The position numbers were made by a program, and so were the translations under genes. Under the pieces are notes generated by a model, which saw only the letters and a program-made list of their open reading frames with translations, searched no databases and was not told the origin of the DNA. This document shows positions 49,987-62,460 of a stretch of DNA of 64,000 nt, in pieces. Origin of the DNA: Quercus robur (taxonomy: Eukaryota; Streptophyta; Magnoliopsida; Fagales; Fagaceae); contig NC_065536.1 in the NCBI RefSeq assembly GCF_932294415.1, positions 13,857,974-13,921,973 on the forward strand, read 5' to 3'. The stretch's first letter is position 1, and each line of letters begins with the position of its first letter.

Positions 49987-50566
49987 TATTTATTTTTAAA
50001 GAAAGTAAATACGTGTGTAGGGTGGTATACCATTGTTTAACAATTTTTCTTTGGAGTAGCTTTGTGAACTCCGAAGGAGGAAGGTCGTGGATACTTTGCT
50101 AATGCTTGCTATACATAGGGCTGAACTTGGACATTGATGTTGAAACATATTCGAGGAACTTCATCTTTTGAGACTTATCAAGTTTTTATGTCTCTCCTCT
50201 TTCAGGTAATGATTCAAAGTAATTGTTTATTCAAGTAATTACAAGTAATTGTGATTTTAATGCAGAGTCCACTTGACACTTTTCTTAGTGTTCTTTGATT
50301 CAACGTTTTTGTGTTGCTCACAATTTGGATGTTATGGAATCAATGATTCACTTATTTTGGGTTGGTACTATTTTTAGTTTAGAAAGAAGAGAAAAAGGTT
50401 TATGGGTTTTTATTTGTACAATTAGTATTTTATTTTATATTTTATTTGTAGTTTTCAATGCAACTAATATCAATTTAGTATACATACATGAAGGTGGAAA
50501 TGAAAGTTATTGATGATCTTTTTTTTTTTTTTAATTTTTCCGTGCATTGTACGGGTTAGTGACTAG
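48873..50566 (+). mobile_element. Non-autonomous Helitron, 1.7 kb
   Basis: Starts A|TCTATATCTATATAAAG and ends with the hairpin CCGTGCATTGTACGG, then GTTAGTGA and CTAG|T at 50563-50566. It has no target duplication or terminal inverted repeats. Bases 48890-49170 match the 5' part of the Helitron at 92-4221 read on the minus strand (for example CCACTTCTTATACA and AAAGCCTTTTCAACT), so both belong to one family. A (TTA)n run sits at 49941-49985. A 72-residue frame at 50295-50513 has no known motif. No Rep or helicase was found. Confidence 0.88.
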
Positions 50567-51466
50567 TTTTTCTAAAAACTTAAACTATTAGAAAATAACC
50601 ATTTTAATCATTTAATCACATAATTCTAACACAAGATAAAGGGGCATCCACCTATAGCTTCAAGGACAACACTCTAGGGTCATGGTTCCTCATTCGACGT
50701 GAGACGATGATGGGTAGTTAGAACTTTCCCACTTTATGGGGAAGTGTTCACCAAACTCCACCCATAAGAGCCTAAAAATACCTCCTACTAAATCACTTAA
50801 AGCTAAGAATATTGTGACTTTGCAAATTTACTTTTCAGTACTTCACAACTTTTCCAGCTTATCAAAAAAAAAAAAAAAAAAAAAAAAAAGGGGTGTACTT
50901 TCACAACTTTTAAGCTAATTTAACCTTGAGGGCTTTTGAGTTTTGACCAACCCCATTGGTTGGTCCTTGGCCTAGTAACTAGGTTGCTTTCTCCTTCACA
51001 ACTTCTATTTGTAGATTTTGAAACATTGCTTGAAATTAAAAAAAGAAAGAAAGAAAGAAAGAAAAAAAATCCTCCAACAGATAATTGAAAACGAAATTAT
51101 GAAGGTATCCTCACACAAAGATGAGACATGTCAGACATAACTATCCATGTATATTAGGTAAACTCTGGAAAATAGCATGAGGCTGGCTCCCATTGGAAAA
51201 GCAGTTTGGCTTTGTTGCATTTCCTCTAGAATACAACTGCAATATTGCTGACTGATAAGTGTGATCAATTCATAGCAGAGAGCCCAACTGAGGGTTCACA
51301 TGGAGTTAGTATTGCTTAAATGTAATTTAATCCTTGGAAATAAACCAAAACTTGATTCTTAAAATCTTAATATTTGATTAAGATCACTGATGCTGAATTG
51401 CCGATGCATTGCATCTAGCACATGTTATTGCAATAACTGGTAGACCTTTTAGTGTTTTTATGTTGT
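50567..51466. other. 3' flank of gene F, no gene seen
   Basis: An A run lies at about 50863-50889, flanked by the direct repeat TTCACAACTTTT, and a GAAA-rich stretch at about 51041-51068. No gene or complete element was recognised. Confidence 0.4.
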
Positions 51467-54400
51467 TCATTGCAGAATATGAGTCAGTGATGCGTGTATT
51501 TCTTCCAATGTTCGCCCTTTAGTCTCCGGTACTAGTTTTGCAACGAAAAGAACACCAAAACCACAAATGCTTGAATATATGAAAAATGTTCCTGAAAAGG
51601 CATGCATTGGTCAGTCACCACTAGGCATAAGAACACTGGAAAACATAGAGGAAGTCAGAAGTGAGGAGGGATCACCTGCTGAGCTCCACTCGAATAAGAA
51701 GTTAAAAGTGTATGAAACAACCCAAGAACAAAACCAACTGACCAAATTGCAAAGGGTTCCAGCTGAGCCCTTCACATTTATGGGAAATATCTGAAGAAAG
51801 AGAACCATAACTTGATATGAAATATAATTTTACGGTTATTTTGGATTTTTCATTGCAGTGAAGAAGAAATCAAGCCCAATAATTTTAACCAACCTCTGAT
51901 ACTATAATCCATGGTATTCCTCCCATGCCAAATGAGTAAGATCCCAGATATACCTGATTGCAGGATCAAACAGTTTAACTCTATAACCAAACCAGCAGGA
52001 AATAGGTGGAAAAGCTTATACAAACAAAAACAATCATTAGACTCCAATGCTTTCTAAAACTAGACAAGTTAAGTCAATTACAATATGTATCAAATTATCT
52101 ATCAGTTTGTACACCAAAGTAGTGGTGGTAGTCATGTGCGAAGGATAAAATAGCTTTTTATTTATTTAATTATGTAAATAGAGAAAGTGGAAAACCAAAA
52201 TTGCATTACCAATACACCTATGAGCGCCAATATGGGACTGACTTCTTTCCACCAGTTATGGTCCTGTTCACGTTAAATTCAAAATTACTATAGTAATTGA
52301 TCATCGATACAGATGTGTTTGAATTTTATGATAAGGAACCTGCAAAAGGAATGATAATCCTGCAAGGAAGCAACCTAAGCATTCCCCAAATGCAGAAGCC
52401 TGCAAACATTGCAGATTTTAATAGTAAATATTTGGCCAACTGCTTTCTAAACTTGAGAGACATATTTATAGTCTAACCATCAAAAGTGTTCGTCTTCCAA
52501 ATTTATCTATCAATGATGCACCCAAAATAGTTGCGGGAATCTGCAGAGGAAATCTCATTTTCTGAGAAGTTCACCAAACAGAATCACAATATTTAAACTA
52601 TAAAGATGCAAGATTTACCTGAAAAATAGCCACTACTAAATAACCAACAGTACTAGAGATACCTGTCACAAAAGAAACATATTTTTATATGTAAACATTA
52701 GTTTTGTGCATTATTTCTCTGTATGAAGTATAGTAGTTGTCTACAATTTACCAGCTGAATCAAAAATTTCACTCATATAAAACGTAAACACATAGGGCCC
52801 TGCCAGTCCTTGCACTACCATCAGCCCAACTCCAACCTATACAAAGTAGGAGTCATATCCATGGATTAAAACAAATAGAAATCATGTAGCACAAGATGGA
52901 GAATATAGGAGAAAAATTACACGGCTTACAATGACTAAATGAACATATTTTCGCTGAAACAAATTCAGAATTTTGTCATCCGAGATTTTTTGAAGATTTT
53001 CTGTATAATCCTGTAAAACAATAAAATCCTGCTTTAATTTTGTGTAGATGCCAAAAATATGGTAATAATGGATAAGAAATTTTTGCTTAAGTGAAGAATA
53101 AAAATTGAGTACTGTCTCCAAAGCGTTAAGTTACTAGACGTGTTACTTTGATTTCAGATGCCTCATGAGAAGTATCAGCATTCTGTCCCTTAAGCCGCTG
53201 TAGAGCAGCTTCAAATTCTCTTTCCTTGCCAATTTTTGCCTGCAGAAATTTGCACTGATCTTGAGAATGTTGATGCATTCTTGCACTACTTTAAATGTGA
53301 AGCAGTGGTCCGGTACCATCTATTTAGAACTTCATTGATAAATTTGTCTTTAACATGGTTTTAACTCTGTCCCTAGATATTAAAAATAATGAGAATTTTA
53401 TAAACAACTAGATGATGAATTTTACAAGATTTAACTCACCAACCATCTAGGAGACTCAGGAATGAAAAATAGACAAAGGAGCAGTAACAGACATGGAATA
53501 CAACCTGATGATGAAAATGTGTAGAAACCATTAGGAAGTACCATTGGTTTTGTAAGTATGAAATGGAACAAATCTACCTATAATGGCCAACATGCGCCAG
53601 CTGATGAAAGAACCAATGAGAAAGGAGAAAGAAGCGCCATAACTTGCCATCGACTGTAAAATGAACGATATGATGGGACAAAAGAAAGATTTCATTCAAA
53701 TGCAGGAATTTATAATGGCACAACTTACCAGGGCGATTGACATAAATCCTCCTCTTAGATTCTTTGGTGTTATCTCTGCAAGGTACACTGGTCCCTGTTG
53801 GCAGTGGGATGATAATACTATTAACCATTGCATTCATAAATGTGTGAATTTCAAAATCTAAACCTTACAACATTTACCACAAAACAGGTAAGCCCAAATC
53901 CAAGTCCCAGTGATAGTCTTCCAAAGTCGAGCAACCATACACCCTTTCAGCAAGAACAGAACATTTAATACCATGAAATAAAAGCATACAAATAATGGAC
54001 AATTAAAACTAACAGTCCAAGACCCTAACTCAATTCAATATGCATGTTTCAATATTGTTTTTACTATTTTGGAACTCTTTATCTAATAACATCAGACCTT
54101 CTATAGAATCAATATATATATATACACACACACAAAGAAACAATTTGCTTTCAGTATTATTTTTTATGGCTCTAACATTTACTTCCAATGTCTTATATCA
54201 GAAATCTTGTAGAAGCCTTGGAGGGTGATGAGAAAGACAAGACATGAAACCTTGGAGAAAATTATTGCCAGCCACCCCATGATGTAGAATATATCCACAA
54301 TCCAGAATGTCTGCATCAGAATATTAAAACATTAAAAAGAACCATGGAATTATTTGAGATTTAAAAGTACAAACTCATCACTATATATAGAGATGTTTAT

Positions 54401-55926
54401 TTGGTCTTGAAAAACATACACATCTACGACCAATGAGATCTGTTGTCCTCCCACTTACTAGTGCCCCTATCAATGCTCCAATTGTCATTATTGATCCAAA
54501 CACTGAGTACTGCACATTTGAGTGGAAGGGGAAGAAGTCAACTATATCAGCAGAAGTATCCGGAAACAAGAGATTTCACTGAGAATTATAGAATAATTTA
54601 TTAAACCAATTTAAGTGATGGTTGAATACACTTAAAATTATTTTTAACTTTCCCACTGCTAAGAAGTTTTCTTCCAACTTGTTAAAAGTGAAGTGACATA
54701 GTCCTTTATTTGACGGAGCTATGAAGTGAAGACTAAACTTTAGCTTTGCTCCACATTCTACAATTAGTGCGAGCAGAGTATTCATGGCCTATTATGCATG
54801 TTTACTATGATCCTGAAGACCATTTTTCTGATTTAGTTGAGCATGATTATTGAGTCCCTTAATTCTTTTCTACTTACTAGAAATGCCATCATTATTGCTA
54901 CCTTTTCCTATCACTAATTCCATAATTTCCTTGCCCGCATGTTTGGAAAATATAGGGAAAACTACATGTACTAAAATGAAGCATGAGCTTTAGTACCTAG
55001 CATTTAGCAGTTGTAAATCAAGTCAGTTGCAAAAGTTGTAGCCAACGTTTTTCAAGATAAATTCTGAAAAAAAATGTAATAATTTTGTTCAACTTTCCTG
55101 GGTGTGTGTATGTTTGTAGGTGCACGTGTTTCATTTAATTTGTATGTACCTCTGCTACAGTGAGGCCCAAATCAGCAATGATTCCAGACTCAGCAAGTGA
55201 TGAATATACTCCCTGCAAAGTAACCACAAACAGACAAACCTCAATTTCAATTAGTGTTAGCTTATCATGCAAGGCACAACCTCGGATTAACTCTAAATAC
55301 TTAACACTAGCACCAAAAGCTGGTATTTTGTTGGTTTAGGATCAATGATTCAATCCTAAGGCCTATCTTTATCAATCCTTTGTCATATTGACGAAGCACT
55401 TGCATTTTAACCCAAATCATAATGGATTGTGGTGAAAGTAAGTAGGCCGTAACTCAAAATAGCACCAAATCAAACATAGTCCAGAGAAATAAAAAAGAAA
55501 AGAAAAAAAAAGGTCATAAAAGCACAGTCATTCTTCCAAAGAGAGAGAACAGATAAAGTCAATGATATTTACAGGAACAACATTCGCCAATTTCAAATTA
55601 AAGTTGATCTATGAACTTTATCAACAAATTATACATGAGAACATAGTCTAAACTTTAACTAAGTGGACAAAATATGGTTGTCCCATGTCCCAAGAATCTT
55701 AATATTACTGATTTTGAATACTAATAATTGTACTCACAACACTGCCACCAGTGAAGGTACTGCAAGCAACCACAAAGGTGCTGATAACGAGAATAACAGT
55801 GGCACTGGAATCATTTGGCCTAACAGCAGCACCAGCACCACTACTATCACCATGGTCATTGCTATCGCTTATGTTATCAGACTCTTGTATTACAAGTAGG
55901 GGCTTTGTCACTAGTTCATCCTCCAT
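51467..55926 (-). CDS. ERD6-like (ESL) transporter F with altered sugar site, 484 aa
   Basis: Exons: 55738-55926, 55150-55212, 54420-54509, 54251-54310, 53878-53943, 53729-53794, 53578-53653, 53440-53504, 53147-53239, 52930-53010, 52752-52836, 52619-52662, 52478-52540, 52340-52399, 52210-52263, 51894-51953, 51676-51790, 51467-51591; sum 1455 bases, no stop, all GT-AG. Start [11 protein letters not shown] is chosen on family pattern; an upstream Met in frame (MPLTHTK) is possible. Fold motifs are kept: GRR after helix 2, [26 protein letters not shown], ending LTHILQ. Sugar-site positions are not: the helix 7 motif QQFGGxNA reads QGLAGPYV, losing the second Gln and the Asn, and the Gln that ends exon 6 in C-E is Leu. 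The clean frame argues for selection, so a changed substrate is more likely than decay. Closest copy is G. Confidence 0.92.
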
Positions 55927-56930
55927 ATTTGCTTCCTTGGATAACAGACTGAGCAAGAATAGTGGAAAAGAAATTATCTTTGTATGTGTGAGTGGCACAC
56001 ACAGAGATTCTGACTTTAAAAGAATGATTATTGAGAGAGATATTTGTCATGTGGAAGTGTAATATTGACACATCTTTTTCATGGCTTACTCATATGTTCA
56101 AGTGGCAGATTTGTTAGGTGATCATGTATTTAATAGGTGCTATAGTTAGGTAAGCATACATATCAGGCTCTGATTTCTCCACATGCATACCTGACACCTT
56201 ATTACATCTACATTCCATTTCTAAGTTTCCTTCACACTTACAATCCTCAGCTCATACTTTACAACTGTTATATATCAAAATTGGAATTCCTTGGCCTCAA
56301 TTACTTCACTGTGAACACATCCAGCAATCAGCATATTTGAAGTAACCTCTTATTTAAGAGCAATTACATGCTACAAATTATGTACAAAGTTCATTAGTGA
56401 TCTGTACCAAATGCACAATGACTGTGGTTACTTTGTAAGATATGTATCTTTATAGTGGAACTCAGAAATCATTTTAGTAAAGATTCAATGATATGTGCAA
56501 TCAATTTCCATTTGCACAACCTTTGCTACCCTAGACTTTATTTAAGTAAGCTCTTCAAACGCCCTACTAGCCTAGACTTTATGTAACCTCTGCAAACATC
56601 TTGTCTACTTACCTTCCTACTTAAGTAGTCCTAGAACCTATAGAATTCCTCCGATGCAGTGAACCAGTGAGATTTGGCTTTGTGTTTCAAATTGATAAAC
56701 AAGCAATATATGAAAGGGTAATAGAATGGGTATTTTATCAAGCACTTGGCTTGGGTTCTTTGTGATCTTGGCTAAGACATGGTGATACTAAACAAAGGCT
56801 CAAGATCAAGAACCCAATACTTGTGTGTGTTTAGTGTTAAGCTCTGGAGCAGCTCTCTCTGCCTCTTCACTTTTGGCTTGAGCTCAAGAAACCAGAACCT
56901 CAATACAATTGTGTGAAAATTAGCTCAACA
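55927..56930. other. Upstream region of gene F, no gene seen
   Basis: No clear TATA box was identified close to the start of F. The sequence is of ordinary complexity with no recognised gene or element. Confidence 0.4.
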
Positions 56931-57822
56931 AATCCACATAAAAACCCAAGCTTCTTGTATTTTGGTTCAGCCCATCACATGAAAGCTTCAAGAAAAGCTT
57001 GGTCTCACCAAATGGCAGGGAAGAGCTCTATTCCTTTAGTCAGTTTTGGTGTTTGGAGTTTCTTTGGAAGATTTAACTTTGGTGAGTTAGGTCTGTAAGC
57101 TTTTAAAGAGGTAACATTTTATGTCTCCAAGTTTTTTGTTTAAGCTTAAGTTGTGAGATAAAACTTGACTAGAAGATCACTATAACTTGATGTTTATAGT
57201 AGATTATTTAGGGCTCGACATGTAGGCCAAGTGTTGAACCACGTAAATCTTGTATGTACACTATGTTTCAGTTTATGACTTCTAAATGTTTGATAATTTG
57301 TCTCTTTAGATTTTGTCGGACCGTGAGCTATGCCATTCCACCTCAAAACCAATTGGTGATGAAAAAAACACACTTAAATCCACATAAAAACCCAAGCTTC
57401 TTGTATTTTGGTTCAGCCCATCACATGACAGCTTCAAGAAAAGCTTGCTCTCTCCAAATGGCATGGAAGAGCTCTATCCCTTTAGTCAGTTTTGGTGTTT
57501 GGAGTTTCTTTGGAAGATTTAAATGTGGTGAGTTAGGTCTGTAAGCTTTTAAAGAGGTAACATTTTATGTCTCCAAGTTTTTTGTGTAAGCTTAAGTTGT
57601 GAGATAAAACTTGAATAGAAGATCACTGTAACTTGATATTTATAGTGGATTATTCAGGGCTCGACATGTAGGCCGAGTGTTGAACCACGTAAATCTTGTA
57701 TGTTCACCATGTTTCAGTTTATGACTTCCATATGTTTGATAATTTGTCTTTTTAGATTTTGTTAGACCGTGTGCTATGCCATTCTACCTCAAAATCAATT
57801 GGTGATGAGGAAGACACACTCA
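56931..57822. repeat. Tandem repeat, two units of about 446 bp
   Basis: Units 56931-57376 and 57377-57822 both start AATCCACATAAAAACCCAAG (the second about 20 bases after GGTGATG) and match almost throughout. Each contains a 60-71 residue frame reading YFGSAHHM.ASRKA and SSIPLVSFGVWSFFGRF, which is kept open in both. No known family fits, so no gene is called. Confidence 0.85.
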
Positions 57823-58110
57823 CATCTTTTATGGTTTTCAACATCACATCACGCGGGCCTATTTTTGAAGTGGTTGTAGGAAGTCAAATTGTGGTTTCCC
57901 AACAATCCCTTCCTCACAATGATACTCCCGTGACTCAAACCCATGACCTTGACTGTAATACCATTTGTCAGACCGTGAGTTATGCTATTCCACCTCAAAA
58001 CCAATTGGTGATGAGAAAAACACAATCAAATCTTTTATGGCTTTCGACATCACACCACGCGGGCCTGTTTTTAGAGCGGTTATAGAGAGTCAAATTGTGG
58101 TCCTCCAATA
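57740..58110. repeat. Dispersed repeat with CCACCTCAAAACCAATTGG words
   Basis: The block ACCGTGAGYTATGCCATTC, then CAAAACCAATTGGTGATGA, occurs at about 57318, 57764 and 57970, the last followed by CATCACACCACGCGGGCCTG as at 57842. I recognise such blocks as a frequent plant genomic repeat. They may have guided the tandem duplication of 56931-57822. Confidence 0.6.
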
Positions 58111-59034
58111 GATTCCATATTACATATGTTGCTAGCTTAGCCTTCTCACTTGTCATGGTTAACTTCCATTACCTTTTTGTTGACAAATTCACATTTGACT
58201 GATAATATTGGGGGTGGGGGAGACTTTGGCCTCACCAAAACGTGGGTGGCTTTTCCTAACAAAACAAGCTCAGAATGGCTCACTCGAGTGGGCTTTAATC
58301 TCTCTCTAGAGCGCGCCTCGTTTTGTTGCTTGAGTAGGCCAAAGACAGACTACAAGCAATATCTCTGAGCATCTAGATACTGTTCATGGCTGATTGGCTT
58401 GCTTGATTGGGCTTGTTCTCGCACAAGCAATAATCTTCAGTTTCTAAATTTCTGATTTATTTTTTTTGTTCCACAGAATGATCAAGTAACGGAGACCCAT
58501 TCCAGATTACCTTGTCTTGGTATTTACCAATTTAAATCTTAACATAAGCTATTCTAGGAGCTAGAGTTATACACTTAATAGGCATTATTAAGTCCTCTCT
58601 TTCTTTATTGAGTTACTTAGGAAAAGAATGGATAAAATAAATAAATAAATAAATAAAGCAAGTGGTATGCTGAAATTCTGGGAGAAAGACCAAATTGGTG
58701 GTAACTTTCTTGTTATAATTTTTACCATATCATAGCAGCCATCAATATGGCTAGGTGCATGGAGAATGAGACCAAAGAGCTATTTAGCAAAAGGATCTAG
58801 AATGAAGTAGTAATGCTACTCACAACACACCATGTTCATAACCAAATGCCACAGACAGCATTAGAAAGGGCTCACATGAACCTAATCTTTCATTAAAAAT
58901 ATTATTACAATATTTCTCCTTAATCTTGAATTTGTGATTAGATTCTTTGATGCAGGCAGATTAGTGTGCTTCATACATGTCACTAGGGTAACTAGTATCA
59001 CTTTCCATGCTTGCCGCTTGCTGCTTGGTGATTC
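58111..59034. other. 3' flank of copy G, no gene seen
   Basis: An (AAAT)n run lies at about 58637-58658. No gene or complete element was recognised. Confidence 0.4.
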
Positions 59035-61602
59035 TTATTGCAGAATATGAGTGAGTGATGCTTGTATTTCTTCTAGAGTTCGCCCTTTAGTCTCAGGTAC
59101 CAGCTTTGCAATGAACAGAACACCCAAACATGACGTGCTTCCATATATGAAAAATGTTCCTGAAATAGCATGCATAAAACAATCATCAATATTCACAAGA
59201 AGACCGTGGAGAGAGACAGTGTAAACAATCTTAAACATTAGAGAGTGACGTGTAAATTAATAAAGAAAAATGAGGGACAAGGAGGCATCACCTGCTGGGC
59301 TCCATTCTACTAGAAAGTTAAATGTGAACCAAGTGCAAAACCAATTGACTGCATTGCAAATGCTTCCAGCTGAACCCTTTATATTTATAGGAAATATCTG
59401 AAAGGGAGAAAAAGAAATCATTTTACAGGTGCCACACTCTAATTGATATATGTGTTACAACTGTGGATAAAGTTTCATGCAAGCTACAGAGTTATCATTC
59501 AAAAAAGTTCTTACCTCTGATATTATAATCCATGGTATTGATCCAATACCCAATGAATAGGATACCCCAAAAACCTTAATTCAGAAACCAAGTAGTTCAA
59601 TTAATCAGAACCGAAATAGCAGGAAGCAATAAGAAAGGGGGAAAAGAAAATTTTTTAATAAACCAAGTAGTTTAATGAAATTGAATGAAATCCTTTCAAG
59701 CTCAATACAGTAGTGGAAAAAGAATTAATTATTGATTGAATTTTCTTCTATATCTATATTCGATAGTTAGAAAAAGTATAGGAAGTTTGTAATTACAAGT
59801 GCATTACCACTATGCCTGAAAGCATCAAAGTAGGAGTGGCTTCCATCCACCAGTTAAGGTTCTGCTCATGGAAGCAGAAAATCTATAATTACAAAGTCAT
59901 CAAAAGTAGACACCACACCAAAGACAAACCTTCCCCCTTAAAAAAAAAGGTACAGATGAATTAAAATTCTACGCTAAAAGAACCTGCAATACGAATGATA
60001 GTTCAGTAAGAAAGCAACCTAAGCATTCCCCGGTAACAGAAATCTGCATATGAAATTGCAAAGTTTAGAACTAACTCTTTGATCAACTTAGTTCTAAACT
60101 TTTAGCAATCTTTTGTGATCTAACCATCAATAATGTTTGCCTTCCAAATTTTTCTATCAAGATTGATCCCAAAGTGATTGCTGGAATCTGCACAGAAAAT
60201 CTGCACTATTTGGATATGCACTAAAGGGGATCAAAACATTTTAATTGCACCTAAAATATTCAGAACTACCTGAGGAATGGATACCACTATAAACCCAGTA
60301 ATACTTGGTACACCTGTCATAAACCCATAATTTTATAATTAAATTTCAATTCATTGCCTTTCATATGTCCTATCAAAAGCATCATTATAGTCACATTTTT
60401 ACCAGCCAGTTCAAAAATTTCATTCATATAATATGCATATCCATTACTCCCCCCAAATTGTTGCAGTACCATCAGTCCAATTCCAACCTATATCAAGTTT
60501 GAAACATATAAATAGATCACAAATCCAGAAATGGTGAAACTTGAGACTACTATTTACTGCTCACAATGAGTAAATGAGCATATTTCTGCTGAAACAAGTC
60601 AAGGATTTTGTCTTCTGGGATCCTCTGGATGTTTTCAGTATAATCCTGTCAATCAATAAAACCTTTTCTCATTTTCTTTCTTCAAATCTAAAGTTATAGA
60701 GTTAAAATGATTCCTTTCTTACAAAAATATTAACTTACTGTGTTACTTTGATATCAGCAGCCTCTTCAGAAATATTAACATTCTTTCCCCTAAGGCATTG
60801 TAGTGCAGCTTCAAATTCTTTTTCTTGACCAATCTTTGCCTGCAGACATTTAGCTAAATATTTGGAGCCCATTTGTAGGAACATATTTTTAACTTGCAAG
60901 AGGTTTATTGAATTTGATGTGAACATATTATAACTCAATTTTACCTAGCTAAAAAAAAAACTAAAAAAGAATTAGAATTCACTGTTTTTCTTTCTCCTCT
61001 TAATGCACCATGTATGTGAACAACATTTACACACCAACAGATTTTTGAATTGCACTCACCAGCCATCTAGGGGACTCTGGAATGAAGAATAAACCAAAAA
61101 GTAGTAATAGACATGGAATAGCTCCTGAAAACAAAAACAAAAACAAAAAAGAAAAAACAAAAATCATAACCATTATGAAACTATACTGTTGAAATATAAC
61201 ATAACAGAAGGTCGAAGAAGCAACCTATTAGAACCAAGGCACGCCAGTTGATGACAGAACCAATCAGATATGCAACTGATACACTAACAGGTATCATTGC
61301 CTGTGTAACAGACAATAAGGAGCCACATAAGGCAAAAGTACATATTGAAGTTAACATATTGTAATTTAAGGATAATTTTACCATAGAGACTGACGTAATT
61401 CCTCCCCTAAGATTCTTGGGTGTAATTTCTGATAGGTAAGTAGGTGCGTGTTCAGCAATGGAATTCAAATCCCATTATCTATCATATGCACTTTTAAGTT
61501 AATGTATTTTGAAATCCAAATTTTTACAAAAGTTACCTCGTAACAAGTCAGTCCATATCCAAATCCCAAAGACAGTCTTCCGAGGTCGAGCAACCAAGCA
61601 CC
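59035..61602 (-). pseudogene. ESL transporter copy G, exons 5-18 only, splice site lost
   Basis: Exons: 61537-61602, 61382-61447, 61225-61300, 61060-61124, 60747-60839, 60565-60645, 60403-60487, 60270-60313, 60125-60187, 59984-60043, 59808-59861, 59515-59574, 59292-59397, 59035-59159. All retain reading frame. Exons 1-4 are not in view: homology to gene F runs on to about 61775, where a microsatellite and a copia-type fossil begin. The exon 6 acceptor reads AC where F has AG, from one base change; the nearest AGs upstream and inside the exon would shift the frame. Exon 17 lacks nine bases (SWVVSY region becomes TWFTF). GRR of the second loop reads GRQ, and DK before it [16 protein letters not shown] and PETKGR remain. 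It is probably a recent pseudogene; exons 1-4 could lie beyond the right end if the insertion split the gene. Confidence 0.8.
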
Positions 61603-61795
61603 CTTTCAATAAGTACTGAAACATTTAGTAAATGGGTTGAAAGCAAATAATATGATAGATGATTTTAACTAACAAATGTATCCTAATAATGTTCAAAAAT
61701 TATTTTCCTAGACTCTTTTTTGCCTTTTTGGAAGTCTTATCTAATTTTTGGAAATTAATGTATAGTATTCATATAGAAAACATGTACTGCTTATG

Positions 61796-61797
<2 letters not shown>

Positions 61798-61828
<31 letters not shown>
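61798..61828. repeat. (TTA)n microsatellite
   Basis: About ten TTA units at the point where similarity to the gene F intron ends. It reads as Leu or Asn runs in open frames on either strand, which are not genes. Confidence 0.9.
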
Positions 61829-61829
61829 G

Positions 61830-62460
61830 TTTTTTGGTAGAAATGACACCTGCTGGGAATTTCCCATTAAAACAAGAAACTCCGAACAGAACCATAAAAC
61901 ACCCAAAAGTTCTCTGCTTTTCTGCAGCGGCACCAGCTCTGCGTCAAAGAAACAACGACAGTTCTCGACAACTATTAGTATAATACAAGAAAAATACCAT
62001 AACACAATTGTAACACATGATAGTACAAGGTGGTACAAGATAATACAAAGACAATACAATGGGTCAAAAAGTGGGCCTAGGCCTGATATTCTAAGAGCAC
62101 TCCTCAAATCTCAAGGAGGAGTGTGAGAGACTATGGATACAAGATCATCAAAATGCCCTCGAGAGGGTGACTTTGTGAAGATATCTACAAGTTGAGCATG
62201 AGACCAATAGAGTGGTATAGTGGATAGACCGTAAGAAGAAGGTGACAATTGATCTTAATATGCTTGGTCCGTTTGTGAAAGATATTATTATGAGCAATCT
62301 AAATGGCACTCACTAGCCCATGCAACCAAAGGAGCTCCAAGATAGTATTGGTAACAGCTCAATATTCAGTCTCAGAATATTAGAGAGCAACAAAAGTCTA
62401 ATTCTTGTTGAACCAGTATAAGGGAGGAGCCAAGGAGGAAGCAATACATGGTGGAGGAAC
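61830..62460 (-). mobile_element. Ty1/copia LTR retrotransposon fossil
   Basis: On the minus strand about 62110-62330 resembles the end of a copia-type pol, the RNase H region, and the sequence beyond it toward 61830 may be LTR. The piece is broken, with several breaks, and has no complete protein. It lies where exon 4 of copy G would be expected. It is clearly old compared with the SINE at 16028, though no age can be measured here. Borders are approximate. Confidence 0.6.

Noticed and set aside
56931-57822. Regular repeat that might suggest a CRISPR-like or satellite array
   Set aside because: There are only two 446-bp units, no spacers, and plant context.
61659-62126. 155-codon plus frame and opposing 112-codon frame with Leu or Asn runs
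   Set aside because: Both read through a (TTA)n microsatellite and copia-type fossil sequence.
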